Assembly (NCBI GenBank): GCA_003184365.1
Contig: NKYR01000027.1
Location: 289,929-353,928, forward strand
Source of the DNA: Evernia prunastri
Taxonomy: Eukaryota > Ascomycota > Lecanoromycetes > Lecanorales > Parmeliaceae
Reading direction: 5' to 3'
DNA: 64,000 nt
Under the pieces are notes generated by a model. That model was not told the origin of the DNA. It worked only from the letters and a program-made list of their open reading frames with translations, and ran no database searches. The stretch's first letter is position 1; every line of letters starts with the position of its first letter. Below are positions 48,994 through 60,386 of the stretch, piece by piece. A program made the position numbers and the translations under genes.

Positions 48994-50244
48994 ATGTCAG
49001 GCCATCCAGGTACCACCACAGGTGGGGCTCACCTCCCATACAGCTGTAATGCTCGCCCAGCGAGCACCTACTGTTGCCAAGCTCTGTTCCAAGCCCTATC
49101 CTCTCACGTAATGAATTCCGCTACACCGTTCACCGCCGGCAACTCCTTCGGCCCCTACGTGTTCGCAGAACAGACCACCAACCATCCCACTCCGCAGTTC
49201 CTCGCCAGCCTTCGCAGCACCACCTTCGACGAGCTGGACGTTCCCAACCACCTATCCGCCAACGGCAGCCACGCGCCCCCGCTCGCCAGCGACGACACAA
49301 CCGTTGACGCATTCCGATACTACCTCTGCGCATCGCTGGCACGGCACCACGCTTACAGAAAGGCCCATCTGGACGACACGATACCAACGCTACACTACCT
49401 CAGCATCTACGAAATTTTCCAAACCCGCTTCACCCAAGCCCTCCGCTCAACGCTCCAGGACGGCGCCCTGCCCACAAAATGGGAACAAGCCACTCTCGTC
49501 GTCCTCGAATGCCACTACACCGGCGTCTCCTTCGCCCTCTGGCCCAACCTCTTCAGGCGCTCCCTCGAAGTCAATTCCGCACTGATACACATGGTGCGCG
49601 ACCGCGCGCCCACTCTGCTCCAGGTGCTTCGCTCCTACCCCCACCCGCACGCGTTCTTGACTGCGCTGACGACGACCGTGGCGCACAACTGGATCGATCT
49701 CACGGACGCGAAGGACATGTTCCGTGAGAGTGATTTCAAGCGGCAAACCTGGGAGCTGCAGCAGCGGATGAAGCGAGAGATGCAGGAGAGGTTTGGAGAG
49801 TGGGAGCGGACCATGAGGCAGGCTGCTGCCGAATATGATGCCGCGAACGATGCGATCAACGCCCGCAACGCGAACCGGCAAGCCCACGTCGAACATCTAC
49901 GCGACAGGGGCGTCAATATGGCCGGGGAAGCGGTCAGGATCTGGGACGATACGCTCGATGGCCCGGGGCTTGCGGGGTGGAGGCGCGTGTTGGCCGACCG
50001 GTTTTTGGCGGTTGAGGAGGCGGGGAGGAGGCCGAGGGAGAGGGAGATGAGCGTTATCCCGAGGACGACGCCGAGGGGGCGGGTGAGGGAGAGGGCGCCG
50101 GGGATCGAGAATGTGGATCCGTCGACGGTTCAGGGCGGAGAGGGGGTTGAGGGAGGGGCGGAGGCGAGGCAGCCGGAGGCCTCATCCATTCCGGATATTG
50201 GGTTTGTGGGGTGGGGAAGGGGTAGATGGGTTAGTTTGAGATGA
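48994..50244 (+). CDS. Orphan protein of unknown function, 416 aa
   Basis: A single exon with 416 codons and strongly GC-biased third positions, unlike its neighbours; this supports a real coding frame. The N-terminus is Ser/Thr/Gly-rich. The centre (about 105-250) is predicted helical with segments such as FRYYLCASLARHHAYRKAH and LHYLSIYEIFQTRFTQAL. A charged coiled-coil-like part follows (about 245-310, QQRMKREMQERFGEWERTMRQ), then a basic Arg/Gly/Pro tail. No signal peptide, transmembrane helix or catalytic motif is visible. I do not recognise the family. The nearest upstream in-frame alternative start is the Met at residue 40 (about 49111), so the precise start is uncertain. Confidence 0.6.
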   Translation: MSGHPGTTTGGAHLPYSCNARPASTYCCQALFQALSSHVMNSATPFTAGNSFGPYVFAEQTTNHPTPQFLASLRSTTFDELDVPNHLSANGSHAPPLASDDTTVDAFRYYLCASLARHHAYRKAHLDDTIPTLHYLSIYEIFQTRFTQALRSTLQDGALPTKWEQATLVVLECHYTGVSFALWPNLFRRSLEVNSALIHMVRDRAPTLLQVLRSYPHPHAFLTALTTTVAHNWIDLTDAKDMFRESDFKRQTWELQQRMKREMQERFGEWERTMRQAAAEYDAANDAINARNANRQAHVEHLRDRGVNMAGEAVRIWDDTLDGPGLAGWRRVLADRFLAVEEAGRRPREREMSVIPRTTPRGRVRERAPGIENVDPSTVQGGEGVEGGAEARQPEASSIPDIGFVGWGRGRWVSLR

Positions 50245-51532
50245 TTTTTGGCTCTGGTCTTTGGAAGGGGTGGGTTTGTCGCCTGTTTTGATTTTGATGT
50301 GTGGGGATGGAACTACTGCATGTATATATATCTCATAGCAGAAGATCCGGGGCGTTTCTGCCGAGATCTTATTTATCGAACATCATTTCGTCTCAATTCC
50401 ACACCCTTCGATATCGCCGTCTTGAATCTCTCCACACCCGTCCTCGTTTTGAAGTGTGCTGTCTCTAAGCCCTTGGACTGTCGGCACTATTGACGAAGCG
50501 CTTTTGGCTCTGGACGTCTGGGCTGAAATGGACCCTCTCCAGCTCCATATGGAATCATCAACGTCATTTCCCTGAGAACGTAGGCCCACATCGATACCAA
50601 GGCGGGTTTTTTGAGAGAATACCATTTGAAAGCTCTTACTGTAAACCCGCCTCCGACCGACCAACTCCAGAGAACAGCATCGCTCCCGATGGCATTCAGC
50701 GATCAGTCCCCCACACGTAGTGCTACCTTGTAAATCCTCCTCACAACAGAGATCGAGCGTATCCCAGTCTAGAAAGCGAACATCAGATCCCCTTCAAAGC
50801 CTTCTCAAACACTCCATCACTGCACAGTCTGTATCGATCATCCCGACCGACCTTCCTTGTCATTCCTTTCTTTCCCAACCAAGCGAAACCATCTTGAAGA
50901 TGCGATCGGGCTTCAACTGACCGATTCCTGATCTGGAACTCCCAAACAGTTGTCTCGCTGAGGCGTTTTCACAGCCAATGGAGGTACAGTGGAGACTTTG
51001 GTCGAAGGAGGCGATTGCCGCGCTGATTTATGCGCGAGTCTACGCACGCGAGCATGTTTTCGAGAGCTGGGAATGGGTACAGCTGTGTTGGCTGAGCTGG
51101 TAGGTGGGTAGCGAGAGTTGGCTGGCTGGGATGGAGTGGATGCTTTGCGGGTCTGGCTTTGGGGTCGGGTTCTAGATCGGAAAGCGCGAAGGCAAGAACG
51201 GGGGAAGGAGGCGCTACGAAATCGGGCAGGGTGTACTGTAGTTTCGTTCTTGAAAAGGCTCGGAACGGTAGCTTTGGAACTTTCGCCATTCAGGGTGCAT
51301 GCATTTCAGATTGTTCTCTGCTAGACTAGCAACTTCGTTTTAGGACTTTGAACGTGATTTTGACAGGTCTGGAGGCTTTTAGGCTCTTTTTGGGCTCCTT
51401 TTGCATCCCCTCATGAACTTGCTTCAAGAGCTCCCTCTCTCAAACTTTCTTACGCATGGCGTAGAAGCGTAGCCTGCAATTGCCTTTCACAGATTGTGCA
51501 GACAGGCGTCTGGATATCATGCCCGGCCAATA
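50245..51532. other. Intergenic region
   Basis: About 1.3 kb between the orphan and the 3' end of the NLR-like gene. A 106-residue minus-strand ORF (50969-51289) is Pro-rich with no recognised family and is not called. Confidence 0.45.
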
Positions 51533-54500
51533 TCATCTCCACGCAAAGACGTGGGTCGGATCGTGGGTCTTTTCCACCGTCCAATAGCACTTGAAGCAGT
51601 AGTCTAGGTCGTGACCATCATCGGATACGCAATACCGTCGGTCACCCCTGATATACTGATCACACATCATAACATCAGCGCTTGGGCACGATCAAAATGC
51701 CACCGGAGACTTACACAGAAGCAGCTGTCACACTCCTTGCCACCCATCCTCCCTGCACTCTTTACGATTCCCCCATCATCCTCTCCAACCTCCGACAACA
51801 CCATTGGCGGAGTCAGACGTTTCAGCGCGTCGATATTGTCGTGGAAAACAGCGACGTCCCTGGCCGTCCATCCGTCTCTGGTGTCCTTGACGGATAGGTT
51901 CGCTTTGTGGTCGAGCAAGAACTCAACGACTCTGGGTCGCGCCTGCCTGCACGCCCAATGCAACGGAGTCCAGCCGTCGTCATCCGTCACGTTGCAGTCC
52001 TCGCCAAGCTTAAGCAGGTAACGAAAGACCGAAAGGGCGCCGTTGGCAGCTGCGAAGTGGAGAGGGACTCGGCCTTGGCGGTCTTTGCACCTTCTCTGTG
52101 CTTTCCAGCTGGTGACCAAACGCACATTGTTGGCGTACGCGGCAAAGTGGATGGGACGACGTCCTTGGGAATCAGGCTGGTCGACATCTGCGCCGTGATC
52201 GAGGAGGAGCTTGAGCATCTCGCCGTCCTCGTCCCAATAGCGTAATATGGTGTGAAGCGCACTGCCGAGTTTCCCACCACCTTCGTTCACCTTCGCCCCG
52301 CGATCCAACAGAATTTTTATCATTTCCAAGTTCCCCTTTTCCACGGCGAACTGAAGAGCTGTACCTTTACTTGGGCAAACTTGATCGATGTCAGCCTTCT
52401 CTTCGAGTAAAAATTCCACCATGGCTTTTCTGTTCTTGTCGATCGCTATCTGGAGGACTGATCCTTGTGATCGACTGATCGAGTTGATATCAGCGCCACG
52501 ATCAAGAAGAACTTTCACTACATCTGTGCTGTACTTCGCCGCGGACAGCTGCAAAACGCCGTCATGATTGGGGTCTGTTGAAATCGCTTTGGCACCTCGG
52601 TCCAAAAGCAATCGTACACTCTGGTCGTTGTCCGCTGTGGCAGCACGAAGCAATGGTGTTAGGCCCAGGTGGTTGACGGCGTCTTTGTCAGCTCCGGCAT
52701 CCATCAGCAGCTTTAGAATTGCTGTTGAACCCCGATCCGCCGCATCGGAGAGTGCTGTGTTTCCTTTTCCGTCTCTGAGCTCTAGATTTGCTCTCCGCGC
52801 CAGAAGGAGCAGGACGATTCTAGGGTGCGAGCACCAGGCCGCAAGCTGCAGCGCGGTGTTTCCAAAAGCGTCTTGAAAATTGATGTCGGCGCCTGCATCC
52901 AACAGGAGGCCTAACATCCCTTCCTCCCCAATCTGGGCGGCTACAAGAACAGCCTTTTGGAGGAGGACGCCGAAGAAATTGCTTGCATCCGCACCGGCGT
53001 AATGCAAGAGCACTCGCATCAACTCCTCACGTCCCACTTTGACTACATCATTTAATGGCATCCAAGCGGCCACATCAACATTGTGGAGGTCTGGTGCCTC
53101 TTCAAGGAGCTCCTGCACGATCTCGATATGACCATTTGCACATGCCAAGTACATAGGAGTATTGCCCGTGTTGTCTTTAGTGCTGACATCAGCTCCGGAG
53201 TCTAGCAGGAGTCGTACTATCTGATCGTGCCCGTTCTCGGAAGCGACATGTAATGGTCTTTCGGACTCGCCGACGAGGACGTTGGGATCTACTTTTCGCG
53301 CAAGTAGAGCTTCAACGACAGCGGTGTATCCTTTGCGTGAGGCTATTGTCAGAGCAGTCTGGCCAGAGTTGTTGATTGTTTCTAAATCCGCTCCACTTTC
53401 GACGAGTTGTAAGGCGATCTCTTCAAGACCATTACTTAGAGCGTTCATCAAAGGTGTCTCTCCCATCGTATTGACACTATCCAGGTCAAGTCTAATAGGT
53501 CGAATTCCGTCTGTTCCATGCGGATGCACCTGTTCAGCAGGCTTTTCCATTTTTCCATGAAGGTCACTGTAATCAAGCAACAATTTGAATTGTCGCTTGT
53601 GGCCCTTCCGAATCGCAATGTGGAGAACCGACTCTTTTCCGTCGTCGAGCGCATTAATGAGAGCTTTCTCGTCGAGCAATGCCTTTGTCACCGCACAACA
53701 TCCACCAAAGCCTGCGAAGTGCAAAGCCGCCCTCCCGTCACAAGCCTTAAGGTTGGGATTGGCTCCATGACTAAGAAGCAATTTCACAGCTTCGACATGG
53801 CCGTACTTCGATGCCAAGTGAAGAGGGGTTTCCAATTCCCCAGAAGTAGCGAGATCGACCGCCGCTTTGTGCGAGAGAAGGGCGTGAATCACTGCTGGAT
53901 GCCCATTCTCAGCAGCTAGATGCAATGCTGTCTTTCCATCAATGCTGAGCTCGTCGATTTCAATGCCTTGCGTGGTGAGGAACAGGTCAACGAGGGTTGA
54001 GTAGCCGTATTCACATGCTATCTGTAAAGGTGCCACAAGTATTCCCGTCATTCCGGTTTTATCCTCGTAACGGTCCAGAAGATGTCTCAATGTTCTGATG
54101 TCGCAGTGGAAAGTAGCATGAGAAAACAATGATGCTGCGTTTTCTTGGACAAAATTATTGCTCGTGAGACCGATAAGGGTTTGAACGATTTCGCCGTGCC
54201 CGGACTCCGACGCTCTTAGAACAGCGGTGTCAATTTGTGATTGTCGAATTGGTCCGTGTTGTATGAAGTGTTTCACAATATCTGTGTATCCCATCCCGAC
54301 GGCTAAGAACCAGCTTCCCATAAGATCAACCTCCGCCAATTGGTATGGAGGCACTGTCAAGGTTTTGATTATACTCAAGAGGCCAAGGTAAGAGCACTTG
54401 CACAACAACGAATCTCTGAAACGATTGAGAGTGCACTCGGCGGGTAAGTCTCGCAGGATACACTTCAGCATTTCGTCTTTCCACATGAGCAAATGCTAGG

Positions 54501-57223
54501 AGTTGTTCAAAAGTTCTATTACATTATGGTCATCTGTGCCAGATAGCTTGGCAAGCCGATAATGGACGTGCCAGTACTCTGTTGCGTAATCCAGCAAGTC
54601 GTCTCGTATGGTGTCTTCTGGATGAATTTCTTCACCGCTGCCATCGCGATCCTCGGAATTTGACGCTCCGTAGGCTTTATTCATGCGTAAGAGATAGCTC
54701 CTGCATTCCCGGTAAATGAGACGATGTGCCTGTAATCGAGGAGTTCCCCTCTCAACTGTGTTGTGTGTTGTATCTAGCTCGAGATCTCGCACACTCGGGT
54801 GTATTAGGCGAATCTCATCACCTGCGATCTCGACCAATCCCGCAAGGCTTCGTCTGAGATCGCCAGCAATATCTCGTGCAACTTCGTCGTTGAATGATGT
54901 ACTAGAATCAATAGCCAACGCGGTTGCAAGCTCGCGCGGTCTTAGGGGCCTGCAGCTGTAGGATATCCAAGCCAATGCTCTCTCAGCCCAAAGCCGTCGA
55001 TCATTTGAGGGTCTCCATAAGTATTTCGAGTAGGTCATATTCGGCTTGCTGAATACCCGTGAATGTGGCTCGCCGGAAGGGAAAGACCCCAGTTCCTTAC
55101 GAAATGCGCGTGGCGTTGAAGGGGTACTTGACGCTGCGAGCCAATTTAGATACGACCTGGCCCAGACCGAATATGTGGCTCCCGGATCGTCAAGACTTTT
55201 GAGAATTTCGCGTTTGAACTCGCTAAGAGCCCGGCGCTTTGTGATCGTGAAATCCGTGACCTCTTCGAGATACCCTTTTGAGTTGGCAGGCTTCTCTAAG
55301 CCATCTAAATCAACCTCGAAGACGACGTTACCAGGACCATTCAAGAGCATTTTCTCGCCTTCATAGCTCAGGATGACCTGCACCATTGCTGCTATAGCTT
55401 GGAGGAATTTCAGCAAGTCCTCTGAAGAGGCGCCACGTGAATTATCGCACTCTTGCAACCCAGTGATGACCAAAATGATTTGATGATCATTCGTTCGGCA
55501 GAGTAGTGTCCAGAAAAAGGATCGAAGTTGCGGTTCTGTCCAGGTCGTATTTGACTCGAACGCACGATAGAGATGCCGTACCTTCGAGAAAAGGAATGGC
55601 CGTTTGTAGAGCAGCTGCATGGACAGTGAGGCAAACAGTGCCGCACGGGTGTTGCGGCCTATGTCCTGACTATCGAAAAGGAATGACGCGGTCACTGGTT
55701 GAAGTGGGGAAGATGCCGCCTTCAGAAGCCGGAGCAGGGATTCATGTAGCACTCTCAGGTCTAATCCTTGTGTCTTCCGCAACACCAAGGCTCCTAAGGG
55801 ATCTGCTTTGGACCAAGATTCATAGGAAGGATGAGAAGATATCCTCTCCAGAGAAGGTAGGAAGCCTGTCGTGGTCTGACCAAATACCTTAACGTTGTCG
55901 AAGTCCGGAGACAATTTCCGGAGGCAATCAAGATATTCTGCATCAAGACCTGGAAGCAAGTGTCAGTGAAATCCTTTGCAAAATCTGGAGTATCATTATC
56001 CCACTCATGGAGGCTTCCTTGATTCTACTTTGAAGAAAGTATATTTGTTCTTGCGTTGAAGCTTGCAAAGACGAACGATGTTTTCTCTTGAGACCTATTG
56101 TTTCTTCCCAGGGAACGTCCAATGTGGCAGCATGTTTGTCTAGAAGCTAAATCATTCGTGAGTCAAGGGTTATGAAAAGCATCAGCCATTACAGAGGGTA
56201 AATCAAAAAGACACCCACAACAGTATGATCCTTTGAGCTATCAGACATCTCGTAACAATTTAGGATCTCATGGTTTCCAATGCTTGAATCGAAGGTCTCA
56301 GATAAGTCCTCATGGTATTTTGCACACTTTCCAATATGTTCAGGGAACCAAGTATCTGGAATCTTCGCCGAGGAAGTCAATGTGATTTTGGAAATAATTT
56401 GTTTCCAAGAATCAGAGGCTGATGCTTGAGGTGTTCCGACGAAGATCTGGCCGCCTGTTAGCATTCAAGCTCATAGGAAGCCATGTAGACGATTGAATCG
56501 TACTAGAAGCGTGATCCTAGCTATGATGTCCGTGTAAGCCTCTTCTTCAAAGGCTACCATAAGGGCCTCGGAGTGTAAATCAGCTGTGAACGATCTCAGA
56601 AGAACTAGAGTTGGAATTACCCGCTTCAGGATTGAGCCACCTAAATCATGAGCAATCAGAACAAGGGGTCGCTGACGTCGGGCCTTCTAGACTGCGTTCA
56701 GTGATGATCAAAGCCATCTCAAGATTCCGAAATCTTTTGGCGCCATGGTGAACACATACAGCTTGGATATGGCCTAAGAGCCCTCTTGCGGTGTCGCAGA
56801 TGGTGGATGGAGACGCGGTCTCGCCAACAACGGTAGAAGGGTCGTAATTGTAACAATTTGGGGGCGTACCAAAGCACCCCAGACCCCAGAGGTCCACACC
56901 TTCATTGCTCCGGCTGTAAAGGCCGGGAACCATGACAAGGCTGCGGATCTTAGCATTTGCAAGGTATCTGAGGTTACGTCTTTGACATACCTTACTTCGT
57001 AGCCGACGAGATCTCCGGGCGCACACTCGTCCTCACTCCCGGGCGCCTCCTGGTTGCTGCTATGATGGTCTCTGGTGGAGCGATCCAGCCTACTCTCACG
57101 GAGACTGTTAGTCGATAACGAAATGCGCTCTTCAAGGGAAGACCTTTCGGCGGTCTCAGCGTCAGAAACGTCGCTGAAGTCTCTATTTTCCTCATTACCG
57201 CCTGTATCACTTATTGAGGACAT
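51533..57223 (-). CDS. NLR-like hydrolase/NACHT/ankyrin/ZZ protein with in-frame stop
   Basis: Eight exons are inferred: 56996-57223, 56760-56948, 56504-56686, 56219-56446, 56005-56146, 54499-55949 continuing through a stop to 51715, and 51533-51655. All junctions keep frame. Residues 77-275 resemble the alpha/beta-hydrolase-type N-terminus of fungal NLRs (LVMVPGLYSR, RPLVLIAHDLGG with Asp at the nucleophile position, LIFVGTPQ). A VLLDKHAATLD hinge precedes a NACHT-like region (324-807), where the P-loop position reads LRKTQGLDLR and the Walker B position LVITGLQEC, so nucleotide binding is doubtful. An in-frame TAG at 54496-54498 follows. The same frame then gives about 20 ankyrin repeats, and the last exon completes a ZZ-like finger (CDSCFCYIRG...YCFKC...HDPTH). 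Family members act as intracellular receptors in self/non-self or biotic sensing. This copy may be a pseudogene, a decoy or two products. Confidence 0.75.
54496..54498 (-). other. In-frame TAG between NACHT and ankyrin parts
   Basis: The reading frame runs ...VIELLNNS, TAG, then HLLMWKDEMLKCIL without any shift. In homologous fungal receptors this stretch is continuous, so the stop is internal. A 27-bp GTAATA...CTAG segment ends exactly at it but is too short for a normal intron. A 72-bp in-phase alternative would need a weak GTCCAT donor. Confidence 0.85.
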
Positions 57224-59882
57224 GTCGTGCTAAGCTGTGCTGGTGGTGCAGGTAGCGCAGGTAGAAGCTGGATCAATCTAGAGAAGTAATCGAGCGTGCC
57301 GGACAATATTAGAGTAACTAAGAGCAAATACTTGGCAAGGCAATAATCATCCCAGTCTGAAACAGAAGGAAAATGAATAACAGGAGGCGAGAGAGGGGCA
57401 ACTTTATCCTCAGCCCCGGCAGTGAAGTCCGCACAGCTTCGGAACCCTACTAAAACCGGAAATGCTCGACCCGTGTCCCTAGATTATGCATGAATGGCGG
57501 CCTTGAGTACCAACTCATACCAAGTTCTGATGCCAAGGCCTCTGAGTCAATTCTTTGGACATCTGCTTTTGTGTTGGAAAGTACGAGTTTGATAGTGGTC
57601 GTTCCCAGCGTCCTCCCGACCACACTCAATTAGTAAAGCATGCTAGGATACTTCCAGAGAAGCGCTAAGATATAATTCAAGCATCCTACACATCAAATGA
57701 CCTGGATTTCAACACTTTGGCGCCCCCACCTGATGGGTTGCCCGGCCAATGCGCTCAGAAGTGCATCGAGATGCACCTACCCTCACCTCAATCTCCGGGC
57801 TTATCGCCCACTGAAATTCCCCAAGATACGCTTTCAGGAAAAGATTTAGGGTCCTATGCTACCGGGTCGCGTTCCGAAAGTAGGGTCGAAGGGAGGGTAG
57901 GTTTATTGTTCAGGAAGGTTTTGGCTCCGGTCTTTGGAACGAACAAATTCCTCACCTGTTAATTTACTATGTGTGGGCTTCTTCGTTTGGGTTCGGTCAG
58001 GTCGAGGCTGTGAGTAGACTGCTTTTACGAAATAGTTGGTCTTCGCCTATCATCATGTAAAGACTCCAAAACAGCTGGAATCGTGTGTAAATGTGTTGCG
58101 GGGTCTCAACACAGGGGCTAGCTACCCGAAGAGGCATATGTAGACCCCCCAGTGCTAGGAAAACTCCCAAACAGCCCAAACGACGGTCTTGTAAAGACCG
58201 TCCCTAACGAGAATCGTCAGCACTAGCACTGACTGAGGCGGAAGATGATGATGCAGGCGTATGATTTTCTTGCTGAGACCGATACGGGCTAAATATAGCT
58301 ACTGCTTGCTGTCTTCTGCGAGAAGTATTCGATGATTCTTTCGAATGATGAAATACACCCACTTCTCAGTGATCCATATAATCGTCGCTGTTCTGCTCGC
58401 TGTCTCCTGCGAAAGAAAAGTCTTTTCGAATCAGATAGTTATAACACGCTCTATCCTCGGTGATCCATGCTATAAGATCGTTCTATCAGTTGAGCAGACG
58501 TGTCGCCATAAACGCGTAGTGATACGTTTTGATAAAGTCAAATTGATAGTGAGTCGAAAAATTCGATGGCCGAATGCGATAATTAACAAGGGCTTTATGA
58601 AGTTTCAGAGCGACATGGGGACGTGCGGTGAAATGACAAATGACCTGGCAATACACATCAAAACATCGTAGAAGTTTGATAAGGTCGTCGATATCCTGCA
58701 CCTCCTCCTCCTCCTTCTTTCTACTCTTAATCTTTATCGTTTAGATGACGTAGTCGACAGCGAGCTTGGATAGATTCTTGAGTGAGAAGGTTTCTAAGAA
58801 GATCTGCTTGAAGTACTTAATGCTAACAGCCTGATAGCGCTCGTGAATTTTGAGAAAGAACTTATGATTTTCTTGATGTACGAAAGAGATCCTCTTCATC
58901 TTTTGTTTTCTTTCTGCGAATTCGATAATGACTCATAACGACTGTAACGACACGACTCGTATAGACGCCTATGAAGATGAGCCATCTTTCGTTCGAGGGT
59001 CTTGCGAGAGAATAGAGACGTTATTGTGAACTCGCTGTTTGGCGTGATGTGCAAGTTGGTCGACGAGGCTTCAAAAGTACGATTGCTGATTATATTGATG
59101 GTGAAAGATTGTTTAAATAGTGAGGTAGTGAGGCGAGTGTAGTGAAATATAAGTAAGTTGAAAGATGATGTGATCAAAGAATAATAGATTAACGATATGA
59201 TAGATTTGACAAAGTATTGAATTGTAGACAGGTGAAAAGGAATACTATGGCTCTGAAAGAGATGAAATCGAATAAGGAGCTCAACACTGATAGGCAGCTC
59301 ATATAAATAGAGCTCCCACCGAGCCATGAATCTCTCGACCAGCGCGTGCCTGACACGAAAACACGTCCCATTATGCGATATTGCCATGCTATGCGATATC
59401 GCAGGCCCGCAGGCCCACAATGCGAACTATGCGAAATAACCATGTAGCGCGAGAACACTCTGCCATGCGACCGACTAACCCCCAGTCCCACTGTGACGAC
59501 TAGGAAAGGCTTTTTGGCATCAGCTTATCACTCGGGAGAGGAAGCTTGGAACTGCACTCAAGGCTGAGTGAGACGGAGAGTAAACTCGTTGTGGTTGGTA
59601 AGGTTGGTGCTTTTAAGGCTCTGAACTGGTCTTTAGCGAAATGAATTGGGTCATACATAGGCTGGGATAAATGGACAGCTGCAGTAACTAGCTTTTGGTG
59701 AAGTGTGTTCAGGATTGTAGCTGGTGTAACTTATTTTGGTTGCATGATAATCCATAAAGGTAGCTGTTCGACTCCAGCATGCAAATGCTTTCCCGCGATC
59801 CTTCCGCGCCGGGCCAGTGTCGTTCCTTCACCGGCCCCATCCGCCCCGGTCATCATGGATTTCCCGCGCCTGGCCGGAGCCG
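57224..59882. other. AT-rich accessory DNA upstream of the NLR-like gene
   Basis: About 2.7 kb. The first 0.5 kb should hold the NLR-like promoter. Beyond 58.2 kb the DNA is AT-rich, with many short ORFs. One small minus-strand ORF of about 52 codons (58741-58900, starting MKRISFVHQENHKFF) and a longer one just upstream (58896-59420) could be remnants of a decayed element. Nothing is recognised with confidence. Confidence 0.4.
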
Positions 59883-60386
59883 CTAGTGCCACCTAAGCTT
59901 GTCGAACTGGTCCTGCAAGTACGCAGCCACTTCCCGCGGATGTCGCATCGGATCCAAGGATACCGTTGAAAAGTACTGGTCGCCGTAATGGCCTTTGTAA
60001 AATCGGAGACTGGCCAAGCCGGTGAAGAAGCGCCAATTGGATTCGCCGGGAACAAAGTCTCCTTCCAGCCAATTACCGTAGGCCTCATCCGCGGCGACTT
60101 TCTCAATATCGGTAGGACTTTGCTCCCTTGAGATGAGGCCCGACATGAAAAGCCTGCCCGACAACGTCAAGAGCTGTATCTCCTCTCTACAAGCAGACGA
60201 GCGTTGGTCGGTATCTGGTTCGCAAGGGACACACTGGACGCAGATTCCCAAGGGCACAACGTCATACAGATAGCGCCAGAAGAATTGGAGCTTGTCGTCC
60301 ACACTATGTGGATTGTCGCAGCATTGCCACCATGCGTCGAACGTTAGCCGGCTCAATTGGCCGTATCGTGCGTATTCCGAAGTCAT
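59883..60386 (-). CDS. Orphan ORF, 167 aa
   Basis: A minus-strand frame of 167 residues with protein-like composition (aromatic-rich helices such as LTFDAWWQCC and DDKLQFFWRYLYDVV; a C-terminal FYKGHYGDQYFSTVSLDP segment and a helical end). No family is recognised. Two further minus-strand frames upstream (60654-60839 with GCMLTTRFPEGPHHLIGSVPV, and 60900-61115 with a hydrophobic NLVNSILALTLHAVLY) also look coding. All three may be exons of one gene running from about 61020 to 59883, but I could not fix the splice sites. Confidence 0.38.
   Translation of the reverse strand: MTSEYARYGQLSRLTFDAWWQCCDNPHSVDDKLQFFWRYLYDVVPLGICVQCVPCEPDTDQRSSACREEIQLLTLSGRLFMSGLISREQSPTDIEKVAADEAYGNWLEGDFVPGESNWRFFTGLASLRFYKGHYGDQYFSTVSLDPMRHPREVAAYLQDQFDKLRWH

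Noticed and set aside
50969..51289. 106-residue minus-strand ORF
   Set aside because: Pro-rich, with no family resemblance and no supporting context.
58345..58671. 108-residue plus-strand ORF in AT-rich DNA
   Set aside because: Composition looks random and no domain is recognised.
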